Below are positions 1-10,410 of a stretch of 64,000 bases of DNA, piece after piece (the first letter of the stretch is position 1; each line of letters starts with the position of its first letter). The notes beneath the pieces are model-generated. The model was not told the DNA's origin. It did not search any database and saw only the letters and a program-made list of their open reading frames with translations. Both the position numbers and the translations under genes were made by a program. Origin of the DNA: Mantis religiosa (taxonomy: Eukaryota > Arthropoda > Insecta > Mantodea > Mantidae); NCBI GenBank assembly GCA_030765055.1, contig CM060947.1, positions 217,159,271 to 217,223,270 of the forward strand, written 5' to 3'.

Positions 1-1019
1 AATATCAATATCGAGATTTCACCGGAAACAGGTTTTCATCGTCCATAAATCCAAATCAAGTATATTCACATAAAATCAAATGTTGGTTGAATGTCACGCT
101 TGGGGTTTAAGAATACGACAGAAAGACTGTTCAGAAAATTCTCCCACTCAAAATTATCCTTTAATTGGAAAACTGTTATCTACTTGTTCTCTTAAAAATG
201 GATCTAATCATTTTGTTCAAATGCTACTAAAAATAATTTAATAGAAACAATGGTCATTATCATGATATTAACAATTTCCGAGATATTCTTTGTTATTGCT
301 TTGAGTTTTCAAATACTTAGTAATATTTCAAACGGTAATTCACTATTTTTCTTGTTCTCTTACAAAAAGGTCAGCTTTTTAAAAATCCTTCAATGCTTTT
401 ATCGTACTGTATTATCTTACACCAACAACGAAATAGGTAAACGTGTATCTAATGAAAGTATCTTAAGAAAAACGTGTTTTCGTAAGAATAGTTTAGAAGA
501 GTGAGTAAAGAGAAGCATATCAATGAAACATCACATCATTTTTGATGCAGCATAAAAGGTTTGGTGCAATTGCCGAAGAATTTATTCATGGATACCTTTC
601 TGAGAAGCTTAGCTGAAACTTGCTTTTCATTGTTTCTGTCACTCCGTTTGATGAGATAGAGAGTAATTTACATTGTGATAATGTACAACACTCTCTGGAA
701 TATTTTTACCGTGTTTTAATCTTATCTGGCAAGCACTGCCAGGACAAACTATGTTATCTTAAAAATGACACGATGGACACATTATTAATTTAGTAAAGAT
801 GTTTTAGAGGCTTTTCTCATTCTCCACAAACTTTATATCACCTAAAACTTGATATCGAGAATTCACCACAAATGTTTTCTGGCCCGTCGAATAAACAAAA
901 GTAAGAAAAACAGTTACGTGTGTCTGTAGGTGAACAGCTCAATTACCACCCGTCCCCCAAAAAAATGTCCGATACATGATGCATTACGAGGATTTTCAAG
1001 AAAATTTCCTACACTAAAC
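1..1019. other. AT-rich DNA without a gene
   Basis: No reading frame here looks conserved; the longest (250-504, +, 84 codons) is of biased AT-rich composition with no recognisable motif. The stretch contains degenerate pieces of the dispersed repeat described at 2899-3432: a 'fracture' module around 264-310 (TTTCCGAGATATTC) and the 'caagaaaatttcc' module near 995-1013 and 130-160. I see nothing else. Confidence 0.6.
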
Positions 1020-1310
1020 TAATTCTTTTTTTTTTCTTCTTCCTCTAGCGGGTTGAGCAGAAACTCTAGATGAGAGAGAGTACCCAGGATGGGTGATCAG
1101 CACAATGTTTGATATGAAAGTGAGAGAAATGGATGACAGAATGAAGGCGAAATGAATGAAAGGAAGGATGATAATGGAGCAATTGGTGGAATTATGGCGG
1201 AGGAAACCGGAGATACGGAAGAAAACCCACCTCAGCACCGTGTTGACCACATCAAATCTCACATACGGTCACCTCGGATTCAACCCGGGCCGCCTTGGTG
1301 AAAGTCAAGC
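1020..1310 (-). repeat. tRNA-related SINE-like element (SINE-E), probably 5' truncated
   Basis: Read on the minus strand, the segment begins near a Pol III B-box-like string (GGGTTGAATCCG, rc of 1272-1283), continues through a roughly 200-bp CT-rich body and ends in an A-rich tail (rc of 1022-1045). This order, tRNA-like head, unrelated body, A-rich tail, is the SINE plan. No A box or target-site duplication was found, so the head is likely incomplete. An 82-codon minus-strand frame (1014-1262) lies across the body and is not a gene. Alternative: another A-tailed retroposon. Confidence 0.45.
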
Positions 1311-1793
1311 AGCCTTCTGAAATATATATTTCAGAATTTATATTTTTATTGAATATATTGTACAAAAATGTTTGTACAATTTTTACTAGTAAACCATGTA
1401 AGATAAAAGCATAATATACATATAAAGCATGGAACTAACTCCTTTTAAAACAGCAAGTTATTTCAAATATATGGTCTTTTTATAGCCAATTCCAAGATAT
1501 CTATAATTATTGGTTTGAGATTTTCAATACTTTGTCATTTTTAAAATACTATTGTTATACAATTGTTTTTCGAGATAGTATGGGAAGGTTATAGAATTTT
1601 AAGGTATTCTTTTAAAAGGTATAGCACACAAGCCAAACAAATGTTGTAGCGCTAAGTACTTTCGCGATTCTTTATTGGTTTGAATTGCCAAATTGGTATA
1701 TTTTGTTGAAGTGGCAGTCATTATTCGTTTTTTCTCGTCGTTAGCAAGCATTAGTGTGCTGTAATCACATGAGAGTTAACGAAGCAAGAATGT

Positions 1794-1830
1794 TTCTGGA
1801 ATGTTCCTTGATTGCGGTCACCATGGCGAC
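1794..1830. promoter_or_regulatory. HSE-like and X-box-like motifs
   Basis: TTCTGGAATGTTCC (1794-1807) has three alternating perfect nTTCn/nGAAn pentamer cores, the pattern bound by heat-shock factor. Ten bases on, GTCACCATGGCGAC (1817-1830) is an imperfect palindrome of the RFX X-box type. The surrounding 1730-2060 is more GC- and CpG-rich than its neighbours. No transcription unit is visible next to it, so both sites could be chance matches or part of a repeat. Confidence 0.25.
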
Positions 1831-2354
1831 GACGGACGGATAGAAAGTAGGTTTCCTGGTTAGTGAATGAGACAGAGGAAGTGCGCGGTTTTATCTGACC
1901 TTGGCATCTGTTCCCATGAATGACGCCATCTCAACAAGAGAACGTATCGATATAACCGGCTTTCCGAGAACACTGCTCCAGCTTTTTAATTACATAAAAG
2001 GTCGTTTCTAAGCAACGTGCTCTGGTCTAAATACAGTACACAGTAACTGACCTATGAGAATGACCCCCTAGTATTGGAAATAAAGGCGAGGCATCTATCA
2101 AATAATTACTTGAACCTCTTTCAGTATCTTTTTAATTGAGTTTTAACATTTTTAATTGCTCTGCCACCTATCTATGGTGGGTGAGAGGAAGTATTATATT
2201 CCACACAAAAGTATTATATCGATATACTATCGGAAATAAATATTTTACAACTCTCACGAAAAAAATGCGAATATCGCAATTATATAACAAAATATTCAAC
2301 AAAAACAAAACATGTATTTAAACGTTTTCTCTGTTTTATTTTCTCGATTATTTT

Positions 2355-2500
2355 AATTAAAATATCATATATTTAGGATACATAAATAGATAACAAAATC
2401 TACATGTAGTTTTTTTTAATATCCTGCGTAGTCCTTTTAACCCGGAACGAATTTTGTGTAACTGGTAAACCAAAAGGGACAGACAATAATACCACACAAC
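2355..2500 (+). repeat. Diverged dispersed repeat (core module)
   Basis: This matches, at roughly 60-70 percent by eye, the core module of the repeat at 2899-3090: the same succession of 'attaaaat..catat.ttt', an A-rich spacer, '.cctgcgtagtcctttt', 'gaa.aattttgtgtaactgg.aaacc'. It is an old, unclassified copy. Confidence 0.5.
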
Positions 2501-2898
2501 AAATGCAAATCTCTTCAAAATTATTTCAAACAACGTTTTTGTTGCGTCAGCAATTTCGAGTATTCGTTATTGTTGAGTCGAATTGTTCAAAACTTTTGTT
2601 ACTATTTAAGTGCTTTTGTACTTCAGATCTTTCTACTGATATGACGGACAGAATGTGCTTGTAGACACTGGCGCTTAAACATTGTTTTCGGTTTTTTTTT
2701 CTATTGCCTTGTATCTACAGATATGCGTAAAGAAAGGAAAAGCCGGTTAAATATCAAACTGGAAATTTAAGTTCAGCAAATTTCATGAATGCAACACAAG
2801 GATTTTCAAGAAAATCCCTCCACCTTAGGTTACCTTAACATGGTATAATACATTTTTCGATAATTTTTTATTTTCACAAAAGTGGCTCAAACAATTAC

Positions 2899-3432
2899 GA
2901 TTGAAATACCAATTGATTAAGATATTTTCATGACAAATGAAATTTATACCTTTAATTCTCTGAGAATGTCCTCAGAAGTTCCTCTTCATTCTGAATAACT
3001 TTTGCGTAACTGATAGGCCGTAAGAGATGGCCAAAATCTTACATCAAGCACATAGATACTCTTAACACACGAAATGTATGTCAGATTGAATAAATTTGAA
3101 TAAACCTTTCTCTTTTGAATAAAATTATCTCCAAGATATTCCTTACCATTTATCTGAATTTTCCTATACTTATACTTTCCTCAAATGAGATGTTATTAGT
3201 TTTCTTTTTATATCTTTTAGCCATGCAAATGCCTCACATAACAACTAACTCTTAAAGATATTGGCCTACAGTATTGCCATATTCTCTCTGCAAGAAAATT
3301 AGCAATAAGATAATTTCTACAAGTACATATTTCGATTACATAAAGTAGACAGAGGAAAAAGCGTTTATAAGAATAATTTGTACAACAGTAGAGAAAGTCA
3401 TGTGAGTGCAACATATTAGGTTTTTATTTTCT
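2899..3432 (+). repeat. Diverged dispersed repeat, longest clear copy
   Basis: This copy shows three modules in order. The core (2899-3075) contains GATTAAGATATTTTCATGAC, 'gagaatgtcctcagaagttcctc' and AACTGATAGGCCGTAAGAGA. Module 2 (about 3125-3165) contains CTCCAAGATATTCC. Module 3 (about 3386-3432) contains AAAGTCATGTGAGTGCAAC followed by a T-rich stretch. The same modules recur in the same order at several other places, for example 8738, 18872, 33600, 45212 and 47170. No coding potential or termini are visible. It is an ancient transposable element of unknown class. Confidence 0.6.
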
Positions 3433-5190
3433 GAACAACAAACCTTCACATTCAGGTGGCTTATCAAAAACTGCAGGACACGAGAAAACGCCCTGCAAAT
3501 TCTTACTACCAGGTTAAATGACGAATTCGTGCAATGCTGTGGGAGTAACGAGATCTTTACGTTTGGATTGGATAGATGATGAAATAATTACTGCAATTTC
3601 TTGTCAGGGAAATTTGAGAGCTCGCTTCATTTGTGGCTGGGAGCCCACCATTTCGATTTGTTTCCCCTCACAGTAGAGCGCACCTTTATCGGGTTCCAAA
3701 TGAATGAAACACGAACCCATGCACTCAAACTAATTTCCGAAAATGCTGCTTTGTGTATCTTGTAACACAACCAATGCAGGCACATCAAAAAATGTAACAA
3801 CCGCCTGCATGAGTGCTTCCTAAACGGCTGCACGTGTTTAAGAATCAAGGTGGATCTCATCTGTAAAAATTCTAAAATCTACAGTTTTTTAACCTAACAA
3901 TTTGTATTTCAATGTAGCTTTGAGAAAGTAATACAAGTACTGTATTCAAAATATAAATGTAGTAACCATATACTGAGCCGTTTATATGGAGATTGAGTTT
4001 TATTAAATCCATAATCTTAGTTTCAATTTTATACCAATTTCTGAACATCACAGTTTTTTTTTAAGCTTTAAAGAAAAATCATATCCAACATCAGTATGAC
4101 CTTTCTCTGTCATAAAAAGTAGATTATTTACAACCAGTGTGGATAGTAAAAAACTAAACAGTTTAAATGTGAGAAGTAAGATTTTTCCAACTCAGTGTCA
4201 TAACAGGACAGAATCTGCTAGATTCGCAAAATTCTCTTAAATTGATTTCTCAAAGATTTGCAAAATTCAATCTAGCATTATAAATGAACTGTTTATTTCA
4301 GATATCCCATTAAATTTTCAGTGACCTGCTTTTAAACAATAAGTTTATTTATTAAGGAAGAGAGGATTTTTTTCACCCTCTGATTAAAAGTTATAGACAA
4401 TGTTTTAGAAAAAAATTGCCAAACCTAAAGCAGATCCATAACAGCACTTATAGGCTTTTGTCTTCCATTTTGAAGCTAATTTAACAATACTCTAGTTTAC
4501 TGAAAAACGATAATTTATGCCAGAAAGCCTTGCTGTTTAAAGAAAAAAATATTTTAATAATAATGATAATGATGATGAGGAGGAGGAAACAAATACATAA
4601 ATTTATTTCCAAAGAAAGAAATACATGACTTAAGAACATGAAAACTGCCACAGTGCAAACCTCCCTTAAAAGATCGTCCACAGTTTAGCTCTCTACTCCT
4701 AAGTGTGCAGAAGCTATAAGTTTTTCTGTCAAGTAGTGCAAATTCACATTAAAATGCTAGACGCAATACCATTAAAAATAAGATGTCAGTACTGTGCATA
4801 CAATCATGAAATATGTATCGAATTAAAGAGAAAGTTCCAATATACATATATGAACACGTAAGAAACCTAAATATAGCAATTTTTGCTAATTGGTCTCCTC
4901 TTTAGACACGCTGTGTATACTATTTGATTGTTTCTGCTCAGTGTAGGACCTAAACTAAAACATCATGTACGTTTTAATTTTTATTTCGTAAAACTTTAGT
5001 TGTGGAAACCTAACTTGCGGATAGTTGATATCTTTCCGCTCTAAAAAAAATTACACTTCAACCACAAGTTGCTTAAATAACTAAAATTACACAGTCACTT
5101 TTTAAAGTAATGTAAAACGCCTAAATCAGTTCTCTAACTCGCCATAGATTATACCAACGATAAAAAATAAGGTACTTAGGCCTTTAAGCA
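3433..5190. other. AT-rich DNA without a gene
   Basis: Short frames at 3627-3860 (-) and 4481-4681 (-) show no recognisable domain; the second runs over an (ATA)n-rich stretch at 4552-4585. I see no termini, tRNA-like boxes or conserved motifs here. Confidence 0.5.
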
Positions 5191-5430
5191 TTGCAATTAA
5201 TATTATTTATGCATATTTATCTGAATGATACATTAAACGGTAATAAACAGTGGAAAGAACATTTAGAGAGAATGCTAGACACAAGATTGACCACACAAAT
5301 ATTAGAATATAAAGTTGTGGTAGCAGATCAGTGGGTAGGACTAGGAAAAGATGGCCAGAAGGTATTTGAAGGAGATATAGACAAACTATTGCCTACATCT
5401 TGACGTGAAGAAGAAGAAATATTCCAATAA
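5191..5430 (+). pseudogene. 3' end of a non-LTR retrotransposon (reverse transcriptase C terminus)
   Basis: The frame at 5191-5403 carries ERMLDTRLTTQILEYK, and the next frame over the same bases reads RSVGRTRKRWPEGI. Together these resemble the basic 'GRPRKRW' tail found at the C terminus of LINE reverse transcriptases, split by a one-base frameshift near 5320. A short GAAGAAGAAGAAAT tail follows the stop at 5401, as at other LINE 3' ends. The catalytic palm and the endonuclease are absent, so this is a heavily 5'-truncated dead copy. The clade cannot be told from so short a piece. Confidence 0.6.
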
Positions 5431-6060
5431 TTAAAATTAAAAAAATATCTGAAAAGGAAAATGCAATGGAGGCTTTTAAATAATGCTTAATGTCCGTTTC
5501 TATTCCCTACGGCTCTACAGATCCTAATTATGCGTGAAATGAAATGATAATTAGGAAGGAACAAATTTGAAAAGGAAAAGTTTTAGTCCTACATTCTAAT
5601 TAAGGCAACAGCACACAGCGCACAGGGGCCATGCAGACATGTGATAAAAGAAACCTAAGTTTGGGGTACCCCTGCGTATTTCCTAATTGTAAGGACTGAG
5701 GAAAACTGGAAAAGACCTGTCAGGTAAGAACGTCCTGACGGGAAATGAACCGCCTCAATGACCTTGGCCCCTTTGAAGGACAGGGTAAAAGTGAATGCAA
5801 TAAAACTTTAAGCAGAAAAGCAGACACTTTTATCCAAATTTCCAAGCCGAATTTGCTTAAAGCAAGAAAAATCTAAATTTAGTTTTTATTTATGGACGGC
5901 GATTCTCAACGTCCCTTTCTATATAGGCCGTAAAACACCGCTTAATTGTACTTAGAGGCCATTTTATCAGACTAAGGTTCTCTCAAATGCCGCAGATCTA
6001 CAACAGGAGATCACCGCTGTACTCTCCTTCCGAAGAAAGTCACGCCAAGGATTCTTACGC
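5431..6060. other. Unannotated AT-rich interval
   Basis: No conserved frame, tRNA-like box or repeat end was recognised. It ends at a 26-base poly(A) run. Confidence 0.5.
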
Positions 6061-6150
6061 AAAAAAAAAAAAAAAAAAAAAAAAAATCCATCGACCTCAG
6101 GCGGATTTGAACCCGCCATCTCGGGAACCTAGATCACGGAGGGCGACTAT
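6061..6150 (-). repeat. tRNA-like fragment next to a homopolymer run
   Basis: A 26-base poly(A) (6061-6086) is followed by a segment whose minus strand contains GGCGGGTTCAAATCCGCC (rc of about 6101-6118), a good Pol III B box flanked by a stem-like inverted repeat. It may be the degenerate head of another SINE, but the A box and body are not clear. Confidence 0.35.
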
Positions 6151-6167
6151 TTAAAGCAGGAATAGTA

Positions 6168-6841
6168 TACTGCGATCCATATAAACCTGAACCATTTCAA
6201 TAGGCCATAACTTTTGAACCAATAATAGAACACACATGCAACTTTGGGAGAATATAATACACAATTGGGAGCTTACATTACACTATTTACATCTTAGAGA
6301 AAATGTTGGAAGTGTCCTCCACCAGCATCTATATATGTTTGCACTCGTCTCACCATATTATCTGAAATTTTACGGAGATGATATCAAATTGAGAGAAGGT
6401 TACTTCCAGCAAGATGGAGCAACGTGCCATACATCTAATGACACCATGGAACTTGTAAGCAGTTTCTTTGATATTCGAATAATCTCAAAAGGTCTGTGGC
6501 CCCCCAGATCCCCTGACCTGATTTTTTCTTGTGGGGCTATCTAAAAATAGAGTGTACAAGAATAGACCACGGGGAATTGATGTTTTCAAGGAATCCATTC
6601 GAACCAAAATAAGTAACATTGGCGAGGATGCTCCGTAAAACTTCAGAGAATATGGTTAGACGAGTGCAAACATGTATAGATGCTGGTGGAGGACACTTCC
6701 AACATTTTCTCCGAGATGTAAATACTGTAATGTAATCTCCCAATTATGTATTATATTCTCCCAAAGTTACACGTGTGTCCCATTATTGGTTCAAAAGTTT
6801 GACCTATTGAAATGGTTCAGGTTTATATGGATCGGACTGTA
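6168..6841 (+). mobile_element. Fold-back Tc1/mariner-like element with 210-bp inverted arms
   Basis: The left arm (about 6168-6377) and the right arm (about 6631-6841) are inverted copies of each other over about 210 bp with scattered mismatches. Outer ends read TACTGCGATCC on the left and TACAGTCCGATCC (rc) on the right, each beginning with TA as expected for Tc1/mariner insertion. The centre (6378-6630) keeps part of a DDE transposase. The right arm holds the end of the transposase reading frame (a CIDAGGGHFQHFLRD-like tail), so the left arm is an inverted duplicate of the gene's 3' end. The element is therefore a rearranged, non-autonomous derivative. Confidence 0.8.
6378..6736 (+). pseudogene. 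Tc1/mariner-type transposase, C-terminal part, decayed
   Basis: The plus strand reads YFQQDGATCHTS, then WPPRSPDL: the second catalytic aspartate block and the PPRSPDL block of the DDE transposase family. A short deletion right after SPDL shifts the frame, and WGYLKNRVYKNRPRGID continues in the next frame (about 6537 on). A stop at 6637 and another shift precede the terminal CIDAGGGHFQHF block, which lies in the right arm. The N-terminal DNA-binding half and the first aspartate are missing. An open frame at 6236-6544 fuses antisense arm sequence (6236-6377) to this fragment; its first 47 residues are not native protein. Confidence 0.8.
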
Positions 6842-7179
6842 CTTCTGAACCCTTGACAGAAAATCCTTGCGTTGTGATGTTTTCAGTTTTTGTCATTTTA
6901 TTAATTTTTCAAGTTCATTCATTTGTTGTAGTTACAACTTTATTAGCACAGCAACTTCGTAGTCTAATTATTCTACATCTCGTAAAATTGGATGAACATA
7001 GATTTTGATCTGATAAAGGAAATAATGTCAAAGTCGAGATTTATCAATATTTTCACCTAACTTCCTCACGAACGGCTTAGTTTATTAATTTCTCCACTGC
7101 TTCAAATCAATGTCCTGAAATTGTCAGGCATTTTATCAATAAAGTTTCTCTATTAATACGTATCAAATAATGTTTCAAC
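6842..7179. other. Unannotated AT-rich interval
   Basis: The segment right after the fold-back element starts with an AAAATCCTTGCGTTGTGATG string that resembles, inverted, the 'gcaacacaaggattttc' module seen at 2790. No gene is visible. Confidence 0.4.
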
Positions 7180-7290
7180 GGAGCATTTCGGTCAGGGTGA
7201 GTTACCTGGATAAGGTTTTTTCCAGGGTTTTCCCTTATTCTGAAAGACGAATGTTGGGTAACTCTAAGCTCTATGGACCCTGGGCTCATA
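7180..7290 (+). repeat. SINE-A, 5'- and 3'-truncated copy
   Basis: Matches the SINE-A body from the GGTCAGGGTGAGTTACCTGG block through CTCTATGGACCCTGGGCTCAT. The tRNA-like head and the 3' tail are missing. Overlapping frames at 7107-7289 (-) and 7170-7382 (+) are artefacts of this repeat. Confidence 0.8.
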
Positions 7291-8448
7291 TAGTTAATTC
7301 TGTCGAAACATTAAAAACTGTCATTTTCTGTCCGTTTACTGAGGAGCTAGAATTGCTAGAAATGAAAATGAATGCTTGGTAGTCTGCTACACGAATATAA
7401 TCTGCAGAAGTGCTCTGAAATGGTAAATAATGTGATTGTTACACATTAAGTTTGTCTCCTATACATGAATGAAAAATTTCTTTATTCCTCAAATAATAAA
7501 TGTTTTGACATTTCCTTGGTTTGGGAGACCGAGCATGTAGCGCACAGGTCAATACCCCACACTGTGACACGTGGATAAGGCGGCGAGTTTAATGGCCTAT
7601 TATACATGGTACGCTTTATCTCTGCTAAAGTTTAAAAATAGACAGCCAATGACAGATTGCTCGAGGACAACTTGTATTTTACAGTAATCCATCAGTGAAA
7701 ACACCAAAATGTTCAATTGTTAACGTATCAACTTCACATTCATACGTAATAATTGACGTGTGCTCAATAAATAAAATATCAAATTTGAAACCTCTAATTT
7801 AAACCACTGCTGATAAATTATTCCTAAAAACAAACCTAATTTTGCATTGTTTCAAAATGCTTCTCGCTCTGAACTATATCTTTAGCTAGAATTTTAATAT
7901 CTTCGCCTTAAACATCTGATTTAGGTGTTTGGGAATTGCTATTAGCAGGTGTAGGAATGCTGAATATAGTTCTTTTTCCTCACTTTTGAGCAAAATGTGA
8001 GCAAATTTTCGAAGGTGTTCTTAGTATTCATGTTGAAGCAACGGAAGTAAAATGTGTTCCAATGTCTTGGTTTTATTGGGACAGTTATGCGATCATTCAA
8101 TATATCTGTTTGCCATGCAAATAATGCCTTATATATTCGTGTTTACAACTTATTTTAGTTAAGGAACCTTTAGAACAGAATTTGTCTTTTCTTCACAATA
8201 TTTTACTTCCACGATTTTACGGACCGCATGGAATTTATGACCTTTCTGCTTTCATCTACTACAGTTGCGTGGCCAACGTATTAAAATTATAACCATCAAC
8301 ATCTATATTCCCAAAATATAAAGGGAATTATTAACTAGCGGATTTCCTGTATTTATGTTTATATTCCGCTCCTTTACTCTGGCCTTGCTGCATTACTACT
8401 ATCAAACTTGGTATTTAAATTCCGTGAATGTTACAACATTTTCAAGAA
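7291..8448. other. Unannotated AT-rich interval
   Basis: No coding signal, tRNA-like boxes or repeat ends recognised in this stretch. Confidence 0.5.
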
Positions 8449-8684
8449 GGCCCGCCTCGGTAGCGTGGTGGTAGCATGTCTGACTCACGTTCAAGAGGTT
8501 CTGAGTTCGAATCTCGGTCAGGGTGAGTTACCTGGATAAGGTTTTTTCCGTGGGTTTCCCTTATCCTTAAAGACGAATGTCGGGTAACTCTAAGCTCCAT
8601 GGACCCTGGACTCATTTGAGCACCATTTCACCCAGTTCATTCACCGTCCGATATGACTTAACGTTGGAGGACGTAAATTACAAA
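8449..8684 (+). repeat. SINE-A, full length
   Basis: This copy starts CCCGCCTCGGTAGCGTGG and has an A-box-like start (GTAGCGTGGTGGTAGC) and a B box (GAGTTCGAATCTC). The body follows (GGGTGAGTTACCTGGATAAG, then CTTATCC..., ACGAATGTCGGGTAACTC, CTCATTTGAGCA), and it ends TTAACGTTGGAGGACGTAAA. The tRNA-like head plus unrelated body identifies a Pol III-transcribed SINE that depends on a LINE for movement. No clear target-site duplication was seen. Confidence 0.88.
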
Positions 8685-8737
8685 ATAATTCAAGAAAATT
8701 ACTGCCACTCTAAATTACGCTTAACTGTAGTTCTATT

Positions 8738-8990
8738 TTGATTAAAATGCCATATGTTTAAGATATGTGCGTGAGAAATAAAATGTAAAATTTCAACTTT
8801 CTGTGTAAGCCCTCTGAAATTCTATTTATTCTGAAAGAATTTTTTATAACTGATTAACTTAAGAGATCAAACAGTCTTACTACATAAAAAATTGAAACTC
8901 ATTCCAACTAAAATTTACATCAAATATACCTACCTATTTTGTGCCCCCGTTAGCCATTTCCAAAGTATTCTTTGTTGTGGTGCGAATTTG
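8738..8990 (+). repeat. Diverged dispersed repeat (core plus module 2)
   Basis: GATTAAAATGCCATATGTTT and the following CCTCTGAAATTCTATTTATT match the core module; module 2 (CATTTCCAAAGTATTCTTTG) lies at about 8954. The order and spacing are as at 2899. Confidence 0.55.
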
Positions 8991-9109
8991 TACTTATCAT
9001 TTTCATTGTCTCTATTTACCTATCTATATCAACTTAAAATATGAGTCCAACTGAACAATGTTTAGGTAAAATGTTCCGATATATGACTGAATAACGTAAC
9101 TCAAGTTCG

Positions 9110-9400
9110 GCATTTTTCAAGAAAGCGACAAGAACATATTCAAAAATAATTTCCCACTTCAAACTATCTCGTACGTAAAAAATAATTCGAAATTTTCATT
9201 TTCTAAAAAATGACTCAAATGAGGTGTGTTTTTTTTTATTTTTAAATAGCAAGTTCAATATATTTTCATGAAAAACCAGATGTATATATTTTTGAATTTT
9301 GTAGGTATGGCTTCTGAAGTCCTCCACATTAGAATGAACTTTGCATAAATGGTAAATCATAAGAGATGAGACGTTGCAGATCTTAATAAATTATACAATT
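9110..9400 (+). repeat. Diverged dispersed repeat (upstream and core modules)
   Basis: CAAGAAAGCGACAAGAACAT (9119 on) followed by a 'ttcccacttcaaactatc' string is the upstream module also seen at 47095. ATGGCTTCTGAAGTCCTCC and TAAATCATAAGAGATGAGAC (9307-9375) belong to the core module. It is an old copy without coding capacity. Confidence 0.5.
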
Positions 9401-9699
9401 TGTTACGTAGGGTACCTAGTTAATAGTTTCTGCGATGTTCCTTGTTACTTATGTGATTTTTTAATTTGGAAATGATAGTTTCTCTCTCTGTCTCTCGTGG
9501 CTATGCATAAGAACATAACATTTCAAAGCCTTCGCATAGCAGTGACATGCTCCTTAAAATCTGACTAAAGCTTTACCTAGTATATCGTACAACAAAATGT
9601 ATAAATGAGAATTGGAAGTTTAAAATTTTTACGCTTTTCATCTCCGAAACTTATGTTCAAACATCACATTTATACATAATGGCGTGCCAGGGATTTGAC

Positions 9700-10402
9700 C
9701 AGGGACGTATTTAAGGGGAGGGTCCAAGGGGTCCGGACCCCCCCCCCCAAATGAATTATCATTTCAAACCTTTAATAAATATTTGAAATAAAGCTTAGTT
9801 TAAAATATATAGGAAAAGTTTATTCACGCTTCTCATCTTAATGTCTCTATTCAATGTCAGACAGACATGAAATTATTTAAGATATAAACGAAAAGTTATG
9901 CACAGCAGCTGTAAAACTCGTCAAAATACACAAATAATGTTAATTACAATAATTTATTGCAAAGTGAACCAATTCCGATATATTATAATTTGTTGAATAG
10001 ATACTTACTTAAAGGTGTGTAATTTTTAACTTCTAAGTTTCTATTCCCTTATTCATTAAAGGAGAACTAATAATATAAATGCACCAATCAATGGTTCGCT
10101 TTTTAAATATCTGATTACTGCTTATATCACTTTATCCCAGGTATAAGAACAAAAAAAATATACGATATGCAAGGCCTTTCTACAGACTTAATCCAAAGAA
10201 ACAAGACAAAAACAAACTTTTCTAAAAAAATTTGTAGAAGTTTGGGTGGAGAAAGTCATGTGAATATAATATATTACATATGCTTTTATTTTTTACTAAC
10301 ATGATAAAAGCACATCCCTGATTAATTATTTATTAAAAGCAAATAATTCAACATAGAGTTTTTGCCCCCCGACCCGGAAATTGACTTCTAAATACCTGCC
10401 TG
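9700..10402. mobile_element. hAT-type non-autonomous element
   Basis: The left terminus CAGGGACGTATTTA (9700-9713) and the inverted right terminus CAGGCAGGTATTTA (rc of 10389-10402) agree at 12 of 14 bases. They are flanked by 8-bp direct repeats, GATTTGAC (9692-9699) and GATATGAC (10403-10410), one mismatch. CAGGG ends plus an 8-bp duplication are the signature of hAT transposons. G- and C-runs follow inside each end (9715-9749 and 10365-10376). No transposase frame remains in the 703 bp. The mismatch in the duplication suggests an old insertion. Confidence 0.75.
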
Positions 10403-10410
10403 GATATGAC

